In this document: positions 1 through 11,909 of the stretch, one piece after another
How positions within the stretch are numbered: position 1 is the first letter of the stretch
How the letters are laid out: each line of letters starts with the position of its first letter
Origin: Epiperipatus broadwayi
Lineage: Eukaryota > Onychophora > Udeonychophora > Euonychophora > Peripatidae
Reading direction: 5' to 3'
Length of the DNA stretch: 64,000 bases
NCBI GenBank assembly: GCA_028023455.1
Contig: JAQFVV010000063.1
Span: 6,524,157-6,588,156 of the forward strand
Translations under genes and position numbers: made by a program
Notes under the pieces: model-generated
Seen by the model: the letters and a program-made list of their open reading frames with translations, nothing else
Databases searched by the model: none
Told to the model about the DNA's origin: nothing

Positions 1-103
1 CATTTCAAAGATTTTTGCCTTCCATAAATAACAGATTGACAAATTGGACAGGGAAAGGAATAGGGAGGCATGATAAAAACAAAAATATTAAGCAAAATAT
101 ATA

Positions 104-440
104 AAACAATGATGACTCAAAAAAAAAAACTCAGAAGAAAAAATGTTGATAATATCTGTACATTTATACCATCATGTTATTAAATATATTAAATTGTTAA
201 TTTATTTAGAGTTTAAATTCTTTTCTCTCTCTTAATATTCACAGTTTTCATTTTTCCTTTAAAAATCCAAATGAACACACACATATATAAGACAATGATG
301 ATAAAGAAAAAACTCAGAAGAAAAAATGTTCAAGTATCTGTACATTTATACGATCATGTTATTAAATATATTAAATTGTTAACTTCTTTTCTCTTTCTTT
401 ATATCCACAGTTTTTGCTTTTCCTTTAAAAATCCAAATGA
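104..440. repeat. two-copy tandem repeat, unit about 180 bp
   Basis: The block running from about 104 to 280 is repeated from about 285 to 440. Both copies carry the same ordered words: an A-rich start, AACTCAGAAGAAAAAATGTT, a 'tctgtacatttata' word, 'catgttattaaatatattaa', and an end 'aaaatccaaatgaacacaca'. The second copy lacks about 20 bases in the middle. The open frame across 271-456 lies over the junction and second unit and looks like chance. Confidence 0.8.
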
Positions 441-1033
441 ACACACAGATATTTAAAAATCCATGTTAAAAAAAAACAAACTTGAGATAACTCATAAGTC
501 CATTAAAAATAAAGTGAAATGTTATCATATGTAAATATAATATAATTAAATCTTCATAGTAAATATCTGTATAATCCTATACAAAAATCAATAAATCCTT
601 GACACCAATAAACGATAAAAATAAAATAAAAGATATTTTCAGTCATATAAAGTGAATCCTCAAACAAGTTTCTAAAAATAAGGTAATATAAGGTTTAGTA
701 ATAAAATTCTCCAGACAGTTTTAAGTGTAGATCACTTACAAAAAAAAAAAAGACTAATAAATCCATTTACTTGTTTTCTTAGCAAGCAAACCAGTCAAAA
801 GAACATTAAATAGAAACAATTAAAACAAACTATTCCATTAAATAATTTGACGTCAAAGCAGTTTTCAATTATATTAGAATAATAGAAATGCTGAAAATCT
901 ATTTTTTTTAAAAAAAAAAAAAAACATATTTTGATCCAACTAATTCCACAGAAAATATGCACACATTAATCCTTATATAATATCCAACAATGCTGATAAA
1001 AAAACGAGAGGCTTGTTAACAAAACTAAAAATT
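441..1033. other. AT-rich stretch without recognisable features
   Basis: Only A runs and scattered short frames are visible. No coding, RNA or repeat structure was recognised. Confidence 0.5.
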
Positions 1034-1097
1034 CCATCATCATCATCATCATAATAATAATAAGAAGAAGAAGGAGGAGGAGGAGGAGAAGGAGGAG
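1034..1097. repeat. compound trinucleotide microsatellite
   Basis: A run of ATC triplets passes into ATA, then AGA, then GGA triplets, so one tract drifts through four related triplets. This is typical of microsatellite evolution by point change plus slippage. Confidence 0.9.
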
Positions 1098-3404
1098 GGG
1101 AGAAAAAAGACAACTAATCTAACAAAAAAAGAACAAAAAAACCAAATCAGTTTTTTTATGACTAAACAAACTAATCTTTGAATAGTAAGTAAATTCATAC
1201 ATAGAACATGGTGATCCACTTTTTAGTTTATATGATATTTTGCAATAATGTCTTTTAATCTCTTCAACACAAAAATTGTATCTGTAAAATACTTCAACAC
1301 CATGTCTAATTATAGCTCTGAAATATATTATATTCATTACCATATCTTTCTAACCAAAGCAATGTTCTCTTTAGAATGTCTTCAGATCATACTTTCAACT
1401 TGGATGTCATCTAACTCCTAACTAAACGCTATACTCAAATTCACCATAAAATATGCTTTTAGATAGTTTTGCATTCTTCATTCATTTTATATGTCCAATC
1501 CAATGAAACTGTGATTTTATATATAAAGTGTAGGTTTATATTAAAAACATATGAATTGTGCCATTGTATTTTTAACATTTTATGTAGCATTTTTAAATTA
1601 AACTTTCTAATGGCTCTATATCATTATGCTGATCAGGTTTTCTAGTTTCATCTCCATATAATAACTTAGATAAAATCTTTATAGACAACTAATTTAACTG
1701 AAGTAGTTATTTCCTTATAATAAAATACTCTATTTTTGAGTTTGCTAAAAGCAGAAATGGCATATTGAATCTGTACTAGACTTTATCATCTAAGGCCATT
1801 TTTCTGCTTATAAAACCCCCAAGATATTTAAACGGTTTACATTCTCAAGTTGAAAACTATACAAGACAAAATCTGTGATGATTTGGGGGGGGTTTTTCTG
1901 GCATCATTGGACTGTTAAAGAACTTTGGTTATTTTTACATATTAATTAGTAAACTAAAATCCTTGTGTATTGCATATAGACATTGGATACAATGGGCAAA
2001 TTATCTTTTTAACTTGCCAAAATAGAAAGATTATCAACATAATGTAAGTCCAAGAAGATGAAGTTTATATTTTTGCTTTTAATCAATTCCAATTAAAAAT
2101 TACTACAACAAATCTGTATTGTGTTTATATTAAAGAAATTTCTTACATGTGTATAAAACATGTGTAGATACCAATTTCCCTATTCTGTAACTATAAGATG
2201 ATGTGTATTTATAGATATAATTTAATGAAGTGAATTATTTTAGAAAGTATATAATAAGAAAAGAGAATTGAGAGAAATGAATTATGGGGAAAAACTGCAG
2301 GAAGATCAAGAAAGGAATAATATGCAACAAAGAAATTTAAAAAATAATAAATATTTATTCACAGTTATGATAAAAGAAATCATAACAAGACGATTAGAGT
2401 AGAATACATATGTACAGATTATATCTTAGAAAAGATATACCAAAAAAATATTGCACTTTATATTACAAAAAAGAAATAAAGAAGATGTCCAAAAGGAGTT
2501 ACAAAAAGGAACTGATAGAAAAGTTACAGGGAAAAAATAGAGATATATGGATTGAAAGTTAAGCATAGAAATTGAGAATGAAAGACGCCACATAGGTGTT
2601 TTAGATCGATAAGAATATTTAAAAAGAAAAATTAGAGAAAAGAATTTTGGGGAAGATTTATGGATTGACAAATGAGAAATGCTGATTGAGATAAGAAAGG
2701 GAAAGACATTGTAGACAATAAACAGATTTAATGATTATATATTTATTTCGGAAGGAGGGGAGCAGTTTATATTGTTTTTACTGCATATTTTTGCTTTTGT
2801 AATGTTAATTCAAGCTTTAATTTTTATTTTCAAATTATATGTCATTTTTATTATAAGCAATAATTTATAAATAAATTTTAGTCTGCAATTTTGATAGAAT
2901 GAGGAGTAATATAAAAATATACTTTTTATTCAAGATTATTATTCTTTTATCGTTAATTTTTGACTTTAATCAAAGAAATTTTATTTTTCACTGTTAAAAA
3001 TTTTTTTTCTAATATTTTCAAAACATTTTGACATCTACTAACATTTTCAAATTACTCTCAATTATTTGCTTTTCCTTTTCTAATATATTTATTTAATTTT
3101 GAACTGATGAAAAATTTAAAAAATTCTGATTGAATATGAAAAGTGATATAAAATTGCTATAATGATTTAATAAAATATAAAATAAAAACATAAATCCTGA
3201 ATCTTCGTCAAAATTTTAATTTGATATATTTTGCAAAAAGAGAAAATCTCTCGACATTATTTTGTGATAAGTTTATTATATTTAATTAATGAATTTTAAA
3301 AACATTTAATCGCTTTTTTTTTTTAGAAATCAATCGTTTAAATTCGCATATATAATGTATGATAGACTATTTCCATCCTCTAATATTAATTATCAAATGA
3401 TTTT
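1098..3404. other. AT-rich stretch without supported genes
   Basis: Frames of 60-81 codons occur on the minus strand (1119-1343 and 2426-2671). Their composition is that of AT-rich chance frames, and no motif, splice pattern or repeat was recognised. Confidence 0.5.
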
Positions 3405-3475
3405 AAAAACACGCAAACTTTATTTAAACTTTTGAAATATATTCAACTGTAAGTAATGGCACACAAGCACATCGT
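3405..3475 (+). repeat. terminal-repeat fragment of foldback family FB-D
   Basis: Contains 'actttatttaaacttttgaa' followed by 'caactgtaagtaatggcaca'. The same ordered words recur near 9216, 18050 and 63937, and in inverse near 18360. I read it as an isolated arm of that family. Confidence 0.5.
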
Positions 3476-3853
3476 TTGAAATAATGATTCTCCTCTTCTT
3501 CTTTTTTTATCAAGAATATTTGCTATCTATGTGTACAGTGGTCATTCAAGGAAAAAAAAAACAAAATACAAAATTCTACATTTATTTTGTAAAACAATAT
3601 GATTTTAAATCAGGTAAAGTCTAAATCTTATTGAGTTGCTTCATGTTTTAAAAGTCCTGTGTTGACTTTGTACAATCCGTAAAACTGTCTTTGTTGTTTT
3701 TGTTGCATGCTTTTAATATCTGCATCAATGTTCTTTTATATTGATTCTATATATGTCCTTATAATGTTTTCAGTGCTGGTACATGTTCATTGCTGTTTTT
3801 ACTCTGTCCTCTTTGTTCTGTTGCATTGCTCCTTGTGTTGCTTGTCCTTTTGT

Positions 3854-4664
3854 TTACTGTTCTGTATCACTAGTTGTTTCAGGGTTAGGATTTGTTAGCC
3901 CCAAATCTATTGACGTTTGCAGTTTTATTAGACCCCATGCATTCTCATGAGAAAATTGGTGGGCTATCGGCTGGTCTCTATTTTTTGTAGGTATTAATTT
4001 TCTTATTAGGATTTGTTGTGGATTTCTATTGCATTGGTTAAATACCATTTTGCATCTTGTGAACCAGAGGCAGTACAGCAGAAAAGTTGCACTTCTCACT
4101 GTGGTAAACTCTCCCACTGTAATACCATTGCTAAGTGTTTTATAAGAGCTGACTTTGGAGTGTATATGTGCTGAACTAACATCCTACATCCCTGCAATGC
4201 TGAGCACTAATTAAATATATGCCCAATTGTATCATCTTCTCTATGACACAACTGGCATACCGGGTCCAAGGAAGTGTTACCTCTGCATGTGACTAAGAAA
4301 TAGCTGGTTGGTAAGGCATTCAAGTTTACTTTAATCAAAAAATCAAAAAACGTTGTTTCCAGGTTGTCTGAATTTTTTAATTATGTTGTAATTTGTTGTG
4401 CTGTGGTGGGTCACATCTGGTGTTACCACCTCATTCTGGAGCTGGTAGGCTTCCCATTATTTGATTTTATTGGCATTTATTTGTACTATTGAAGGAGTTA
4501 TTTTGTTTATGTCTCTAAGTAATTCATCCAGCCAGAATCCTCTCTGTTGTGGTGGAGTGTCAGTTGGGATGACTGGGTTGAAGGGGGTTGCACTAGGAAA
4601 GATGATCCGAAGCTTCGTAATTAGATTGAAAGTATGCTGGAAACAAAATGTTTTGACTGCATGA
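3854..4664 (-). pseudogene. decayed LINE ORF2 C-terminus (zinc-binding RT tail)
   Basis: Read on the minus strand, several short frames line up as the C-terminal part of a non-LTR retrotransposon ORF2. Around 4270-4200 there is a CxxC...H...C arrangement (C-Q-L-C, then H and C about 11-15 residues on), preceded by a 'LNALPTSYFL' segment. This matches the layout of the zf-RVT zinc-binding domain that follows reverse transcriptase in LINE proteins. Farther 3' (4117-3854) the frame continues with an LY-LW-TRC motif. Stops and frameshifts break it, so it is dead. The same LY-LW-TRC motif occurs in the plus-strand LINE fragment at 51945-52153, so the two are probably relatives. No RT catalytic motifs are preserved here. 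The assignment is by motif only. Confidence 0.6.
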
Positions 4665-4810
4665 AGAGATAGCCCATTCTCCTCTCTTTATTAGATGTTA
4701 GTGACATTACTAGCAAGAGAAAGGAACCCAGCACTTTAGATTCTTGAATAGTGAATTTAATGCAATATTCTAACTAACTAGGCTATTTTATTAAAGGTAG
4801 CAATCATTAA

Positions 4811-5039
4811 AAATTTTATTTACTTATTTATGAAAGACTTCCCGATTTCTCCATTTTTTTCTTAAGGGAAAATTAATGAATGATTTCCAAACATTTAGAA
4901 ACAGTTCACATAACAATGGCAAACAACCCATAAGTCACTCTAAAATAATAATTCATAGTGTTTGTAAACTGCTTATTAACTTTCCCTTAAGAAAAAATAA
5001 AAAATCAGGGGAATTCTCATAGATAAGTAGATGAAATTT
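4811..5039. mobile_element. foldback MITE, ~65 bp terminal inverted repeats
   Basis: The arm 4811-4876 is the imperfect reverse complement of 4976-5039. The best block is a 'cttaaggga' word followed by 'attaa', with matching outer words 'tacttatttatga' and 'tcatagataagta'. The ~100 bp centre has no frame. No clear target-site duplication was found. Confidence 0.75.
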
Positions 5040-5045
5040 TTACAG

Positions 5046-6854
5046 ACTATTGATTTTGATGGAATACCTTAGTTGGATAAAACATCATTTTAAATTCAAT
5101 ATTCACGAATATAAATGTCTCGGGTTCAATTTCTTACTTATACTGTCTCTGTCAGACTAACTACACTAAAAGAAGAGAAGAGCATAATACATCTCCAAAC
5201 ATTGTTATCTATCAGTCCGTATGCCATGATTAACTGTAGAATATAGTTGAAAAATTTAAATAAAGTTTGAATTTTACTAAAACACATTTAACAATTAATA
5301 TAAGATGGTAGAACAAATCCAACACATAATTAAAACTATAATGTGATCATCGCAAACTTTCATTCGTTTCGTTTGTTAAACTAATTCACCAAATAAGATT
5401 TGACCTTATAAAATAGCTACTTGAGAACCTTTGCAATATTGCTGCTAATAATTTATTATTGTTTTTTTTTTTCAATTTATAAATAAAATTAATATATTTA
5501 ATAATAACCAATTAATCAATAAAAAAATAACTGATTTATTGCTAGAGTTTATGCAAAGTTTGGAACACTTGAAATGGTAGATAAGCCTTAAACCAAAGAT
5601 CTTAAGTATACTAATTTAATAGTAGAAGCAGTTAAATTTAATTATAAACTTAGGTAGATAAAGAAATAAGTATGTATATTCATGAACATTATCTACTATT
5701 TACAAATATTTTTTTATTAAATTTTTACTGTTTTTTTCTTGGGTTTCAAATATCTAAGACATATTTGTTTTTTAAATCATCTTTAATAGATTGTTATATA
5801 TCCCAACTATCTTAGTTAATTATCTAATAGCTATTTAACAAAAAATTTTAACATAATTTCATTGTGCAACTTATTTTAAAGCTTTTATTCCTATAGTTTT
5901 TGGAATTCACTAATTTCATTTTGAAAATATTTTGGCCTATTGGAAATCAGCATCAGTTTTTATGCTGACCTTAACTACAACACTCTAACTACAATGGAAA
6001 TAATCAATGCTTAGAAGATTAATTACACAATTGCTGCTGCAAAGATAGCATTGTCTTGTGCAATTTAGTATACTTTAGTAGACAAATGCTTTCAAAAGCT
6101 AAAAATTCTGAAATCACATCTCAGCCAATAAATTTATAGAAGTCAAATATCATATGACTAGAAATGACTGGCCTTTAAATTATTATTTTAATGAACTTTT
6201 ATATTTGGGTAATGTATTATTAAAAATACTTTCTTATAAAGGCCCAGTTTTTCAAAAAATTAGTAAAAATTAAAATTAAGTTAAAGTTTACAATACCTGA
6301 TGTTCTAATAAAAGCATGGTTATATTTTAATCAGTTACTATTTTTCAAGCAAACTATAACGACTTATTTCTTATATTACTTTTTTTAATTATAATTGAAA
6401 TTTTGGATATAAATTGTGTTATACATTTTTTCAGGTTTTTAAAATTTTCTGAAATTTAAACCACTAATTAACCTGACTTAAATTTGTGCATAATGAGTCA
6501 TTGTTGACAATAAATTGCAATATTTAATTCACGATGTGTGAGTTTTAGAACTTTTTAGTAAAGATTTTAAAAAATATATTTTTATAGTAAATGATTAACA
6601 GTCATAGAAATTTGTTATTCAATATAATTATTTTATAATATATATCTTAAATACAATTGTCTTTTGTTTCCATTTCATACTAATGCCCAATATCCTAGGC
6701 TTTAAGGAATAATAGTTTTCATGGCATTTCAAATCATGTATAATATATACAAGTCAATCCATTTAAGAATAGATTGATTGAAAATACAGAAGAGATGATG
6801 TCAAAGAATCATCAAAATCTATTAATAACTTAGAATTTATTTACATTAATATAT
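5046..6854. other. AT-rich stretch without supported features
   Basis: No long frame, RNA gene or repeat was recognised. Confidence 0.5.
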
Positions 6855-7410
6855 TGTAACGAGCACAGACATTCGTTACACTTTTTTTTTTATTTATTAA
6901 ACATGAAAGTAAATTAAAAAGTTCGCATTTAAAAATTTTCTTTAAGAATTAAAAATTGAAATTAAATATCATCTTAAACTCGTATATATTAAATCGCACA
7001 GATAATGAAAAATTATTAAAATAAAACTTTATTAAAGAAAAATTATTTTAAAACTAAATTTTAAAAAGATTTGGAGATAAAATTATATCTTTAAATTTAT
7101 CTTTAAATATATCTTTGATTTGGAAAACAGGTTAATTAATCAGAAATGGAAATGATAAATTTAATTAGTCAAATGTAAACCAGCCTTGGGCATTTAAATG
7201 TAAAAACATCGGTCAGATAGGAAAACAATAGAAACTTTTAGCAAATGAAATAAATCCATTGGGAAATCGGACCTCAATGAAAAGGATCATCACATCGATG
7301 ATGTAATGTTAAATCAATCTTTGAAAGTAATATAAAAGGACAAGTTTGGAAATTATTAGTTAGTGATTATGATTATTACGATGTGACAGATAGGTGTTAG
7401 TGCGGAGGTG

Positions 7411-7450
7411 CGGGAGAAGGGATTGAAGAGACGCACGATTCAATCCCTTC
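7411..7450. other. perfect hairpin inside the putative LTR
   Basis: GAAGGGATTGAA is followed, after a 10-base loop, by TTCAATCCCTTC: a 12 bp perfect stem in the less AT-rich part of the 6.86-9.10 kb element. Confidence 0.75.
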
Positions 7451-7745
7451 AGTTTTGCCAAAGAAAGAAAGAGAAATGAACTATCGTTTTCTACATTGAG
7501 GACCAACTAAACTAAAAAACCTCCGAATAAATAAATAAACAACGGCTAAATGGATACCAATCTTTTGAGGACGGCGTGGGAATTCACGTTCATGGCAAGC
7601 AATGGATAAAGATGAACTGTTTAAACCGTAAGAACTTTATAAATAATGAACATTAAATTAAAACTTTCCATATTTAAATGATTGCAATATTATCCTATCT
7701 GACCAACTTAATTTATTAATAATGTTATTTGATGTATTTCCTTTA

Positions 7746-7764
7746 TATATATATATATATATAT
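7746..7764. repeat. (TA)n microsatellite
   Basis: Continuous TA dinucleotides with a second short TA run just downstream. Confidence 0.9.
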
Positions 7765-9000
7765 TTATAATCAAATAATATATATATATTTAAAATCATT
7801 TCCATTTATATTATTTATTTTTTGTTCTTTAAGTTTTATCATGATTTTTGTTTTTCGTTAAATTAATTATATAAATGTTAAACTTAAGTTGGGCGTGAAT
7901 GGCTGTATAGATTTGTAAAGTTATATTAGGGGAGGGTAATCTTAGGTTATTTGTGTCATTGTTAAATTGGGTCAATGGATTGGATATATTGATGTAGTTA
8001 GTAGATGTAGTCGGAGATTCGCTACTGGCAGAATTGTTTATATATACGCCGCACTCACCCGTTTGCCTATGGAAGGAATTATAAGACGGAGAACGCAGTT
8101 CCTTTCTATGGAGTTTTTTTTTTATTGCTCTTCTTGTCAGATAGATGTCATATTCCTATTTGACGAGAGGCAATTTCTTCTCTTAACTTTTTGGTGCTGC
8201 CGTATTTCGTATTACATTGAATGCATCGATATATCAGATAAATTGACGCCAGTTTTGGCTGCGAACCTTTAGCCTAAGGTTAAATGGGGATAGAATGTTT
8301 TATTTTCAAATGCAAATTTATGTAGTCTATTCATACTCGACCCTAAATAAAAATGCATTAAATTTAAGTTGTTTATAGACGCTTGCATGGATTGGTTAAC
8401 GGTGAATTGTGTTTCGGGTTTTCATATTTGATCAAAATATATAGACATTCGATAAATAATGATACCTTACGGGGAGTATCTAAAATGTATTTATTCGGAT
8501 GTCTTTTAAGTTATTGGTGACAATGCAAGTATCTTATGCTGAATACTAGAGGGTTTCTTATATTTTCCTATGCAATTGTCAGTAATCAATAATTTTGTGT
8601 TTTGATCGTTTATGTTTATTTTGAAATGTTTTTGACCGTTGAAATCTATGTAACCGATCTATAGCAACATATTAAAACAAGCTTTTATAATCCTATCTGT
8701 GCGAACTTAATTAAAATGTAAACTTATAATATAATAGAAATTAAAATGTAAATTAAAATCTAAGGTAAAGTTAAAAATAATGTTAAATGTTAAAATGTAA
8801 AACTAATACTAAAATAATTTTAAATCTTATATATATGTGCATAAATAAATGTTTGTATGTTAATTACTGGCAGTGGCTTATTTTATTCCTCTTATATATA
8901 TATTCTTATATTATATTATTAAATCTCTGCTACTCCCCGAGCTAGTGACTTGGGCTAACGACCGGAATCAAAATTTAAAAAAAAAATTTTTTTTTTTTTT

Positions 9001-9078
9001 ACTTACGTATCTGCCTACTTTATAAATTTTTCTAGGTTCAAATGCCTAGATGGCGCCCAGTAGTGCAGATACGGTAAG
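9001..9078. repeat. nested mini-hairpin close to the putative LTR end
   Basis: The outer arms 'acttacgtatctgcctact' and 'agtagtgcagatacggtaag' (reverse complements with one extra base) enclose an inner stem TCTAGG / CCTAGA at 9031-9036 and 9045-9050. It sits about 25 bp before the end of the putative LTR. Confidence 0.7.
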
Positions 9079-9215
9079 TTTCCAATTTCTCCGGATCGTT
9101 ACAATATAAAAAAAATGAAAATGAAGTAGTATAAAAGTAATTGATAATAGTATTATGCCTAAAGAGTTGTGATGTTGTATATTAAATGTGATAATCAGTA
9201 AATGTTGAATGTATA

Positions 9216-9400
9216 AAAAATTTTAAACTTTATTTAAACTTTTCAAATACAAACAGCTTGTTAGTAATATTACATAAATAGACAAGACAGGTTAGTAATG
9301 ACACTGTGTTTTAAATAATATTATTCTCCAAACTTCTTCAGTTGCTGTTGGCTTGAGCAATGATAGTATTAACATATAAATTGAACATACACTTTTAGAT
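9216..9400 (+). repeat. FB-D family fragment, one arm
   Basis: Shares the words 'actttatttaaacttttcaa', 'cttgttagtaat' and 'tagacaagacaggttagtaa' with the 18.05-18.40 kb element, plus a remnant of its core ('ttggcttgagcaatgatagtattaacata'-like). No opposite arm is visible, so this is a truncated copy. Confidence 0.6.
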
Positions 9401-9649
9401 TCTCAAACATCTCTATTGAACTGAGCTGTTCTCTTAAAGGCAACAGATAGTAGAAATTTCATATATTTATATATAAAGTTTGGTTCAAATCCTCCTGAGT
9501 CCTTTAACATTTTATTATTATTTTTATTTTTCCACAAGCAAGATTAATTAGGAGCTTCCAAACATTATGAATTTCCACATTGTGTTGACTTATAGAATTA
9601 TTAGCCATTATCATATGAGCAGCTTTCTTGATTTTTTTTTTGCGCCTTT

Positions 9650-10035
9650 TTATGCAACTGATACACATGACCACATATATGTGAAAAAAATAAATGATCT
9701 CCAATATATGTATTTTGTTCTGAACCAGCACTCATCAGTTGGTCCGGGTCACCATCTCTCACACAAATATATAATTAGGGCTCAGTTTATATTAAAATAG
9801 CAAATCTTCAGCAAGGGGGTGGCAAAAGAGTTGAAGAGTAGAGAATATTGAAGCTTGTCTACTTAAAGTTTGAAGATTTGCTATCTTAATATAAACTGAG
9901 CACTGATTGTATCTATATGTGGGAGATGATGATCTGGACTAACTGATGAGTTCTGGTTCATCACAAAATAGGATTATTGGAGATCATCTTTCTTTGTCAC
10001 ATGTATGTGGCCATGTGTATCAGTTGTATAAGATG
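9650..10035. mobile_element. foldback element FB-A, copy 1
   Basis: The arms 9651-9820 and about 9855-10033 are reverse complements. Shared words include 'actgatacacatg', 'ccagcactcatcagttggtc' and 'ctcagtttatatta'. The short unpaired centre contains 'gagttgaagagtagagaat'. The right flank 10036-10080 carries the outer FB-A words ('gtttgaaagtcggagttcaa'), while the left outer part is missing or diverged. No transposase frame is present, so it is non-autonomous. Confidence 0.85.
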
Positions 10036-10571
10036 GAGTGCATAGCTATAGAGAGTTTGAAAGTCGGAGTTCAAGTCACTTATAATTACATTAAATTAGT
10101 ATAAACAATATTAAAAGCTAGATATGAAAATGATATTATTCTTTTTATCAAAAGCAAAAAAGAGAAATGTTAAAACGTCAAACATAACTAAATCTATACT
10201 GCGCGTATAAAATATTCTAGTTTTCAACATAATTTCTAAGGATTATTGAGAAGAGATCTTAACTCAACTATTTATTAGCTCTATATCCTATTTATTGACT
10301 TCAAAAATAAACATTTCTATAAATAAGTTTAAAACAATATTTTCTACATTTCATTTATTTTTAATAATAAAAATATAAAACAATAATTGATATAAAAATT
10401 CTAAAACTTGCAGGTATATCTTTGAAAAATATTTGTATCCTTAATAAAAGCAATGATGATAATTCTGATTTTTGCTAAAATTTAAGTTTATCTGGGAGAT
10501 TAAATTTAAAACACTATCATAATACAGTAAAATACAATTTATGAAACAGACAGCATGAGACAATATACATT

Positions 10572-11909
10572 TTTGGTACTTGTTACTTACCCAGGCTTGG
10601 CCACCTTTTGGCATTGTTCCCAGTCCAAAACAGCTACAAATGCCATTTACATTACCTGACTTACAACTAAGAAAACAGTTCAGTTTATCTTAGCCTTTTC
10701 AGGCCACTTGATGACATTGCACACAATTCACAGATGGCTACCCTATACTCTAACAGTGTCTGGATTTGAAGTGGCCACAACTTTTGAAATCTCCATAGCA
10801 GAGTAATTCCATTTTTACTTAAATCATGCAATCTGACTGACTAAGAATTGTCACACCATCCCTACCCTTTCCTACACAAGTTGGAATGTGCAAAGCATTC
10901 AACGGGTAGGGGCAACCACACTTTGGTCAAGCACACACAAAAAGTCATGCTTTCTCAAGAAAATATATGAGACCAATAAAATGGCACTGACTGCAGCAAG
11001 CAGATTTTGAAATTGTGCCACTTGCCAATGTCAGTGAGGCTCTTGAAAACGTTTCCAAATCAAAAGGTTGTGATTCTATGACATAAATGGTAACAAAAAA
11101 AAAAAGTTGAAAAAGTCAAAAGTTTTTTTTTTGGTTTGCTTTTATTTTTAAAAAATGGTAATTGAAATTGTTTTTAAAAATAAAAGTTTTAATATATTAG
11201 TGTGGGGGAGGGTGGAGGGGGTGGGTTGAGAAATACTTTGTCATTACTGAGACCAAAGTTATTTTTGGTTTGTTTTTATTTAAAATAAAAAAAGGTGATG
11301 TAAATTGTTTTTAAAAATAAAAGTTTTACTATATCAGTGGTAAAAATATGTTTGTGTATTATTTTTATTATGGTAATTTAGTGGTAGTAAGGTTTTTTTG
11401 TAAAAACCCTAAAAATAAAAAAAATAAAGACATAGAGTAAAATAATGTAATTAATAGTAAAAGTTGTTTTTAAATAACACTAAATAGATATTGCATAATA
11501 CAAATAAAGGTGAAAAAATTGCCATATAGCCAAATAAAAAAATCACCATATAGGCAAAAATCGCCATATCTGCCAAAAAAAAAGTTGCAATTAAGCTAAA
11601 AAAAAATAGCAATACAAAAGTCACGAAAGTGCAGTATAGCCAAAACAAAAGTTGCCATATTTTTAAAAATCTCAACCTGGTAATGTTGCATTGTATTGTT
11701 TTTGACTAGCAACAATGCCATCAAGTGACCAAGCCTAGTTCAGTAACTAGTACTTGTTACTTAGTACTAGTTACTTAGCTGTGCCATGTAGTCAAAACAA
11801 AAGTCATTGTATATTTAAAAATCAGAGCTTGGTAACATTACATTGTATTGTTTTTGGCTGGAAACAACACCATCAAGTGACCAAGCCCAGCTAAGTAACT
11901 AGTACCAAA
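10572..11909. mobile_element. 1.34 kb non-autonomous TIR element
   Basis: The ends are inverted repeats of about 75 bp starting TTTGGTACT(T/A)GTTACTTA and continuing with a GGCTTGGYCACTT block. The right terminal region is duplicated in tandem (about 11680-11770 and 11815-11909). The interior has two ~75 bp direct repeats (about 11130-11205 and 11265-11340, sharing 'gtttttaaaaataaaagttt') and an array of short 'gccatatagccaaa'-like words at 11520-11660. The minus-strand frame 11451-11675 only reflects this low complexity. No transposase is visible. The superfamily is not recognised, because no clear target duplication could be read. Confidence 0.7.
11204..11225 (+). other. G-quadruplex motif
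   Basis: Four G tracts of 3-5 bases separated by 1-4 bases (G5-A-G3-TGGA-G5-T-G3) inside the TIR element. This is very unusual in such AT-rich surroundings. Confidence 0.85.

Larger units (their letters stand above)
6855..9104. mobile_element. putative solo LTR (~2.25 kb)
   Basis: The segment starts TGTAACGAGCACA and ends CGTTACA(A), flanked by ATAT on both sides (a 4-5 bp AT-rich candidate target duplication). These ends resemble those of the LTRs at 39213-45157, which start TGTGACGACCACG and end CGTTATAA, so the two may be related long-LTR families. The first 19 bases can also pair (TGTAACGA with TCGTTACA at 6873-6880). The part from about 7380 to 8300 is less AT-rich than its surroundings, as LTR bodies often are. 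No second copy lies in the window, so this is a solo LTR candidate. The alternative is an unrelated element with short inverted ends. Confidence 0.42.

Noticed and set aside
7967-8272. 101-codon frame in the 6.86-9.10 kb element
   Set aside because: No recognisable domain. It lies in the less AT-rich body of a putative LTR, where chance frames are longer; not called as a gene.
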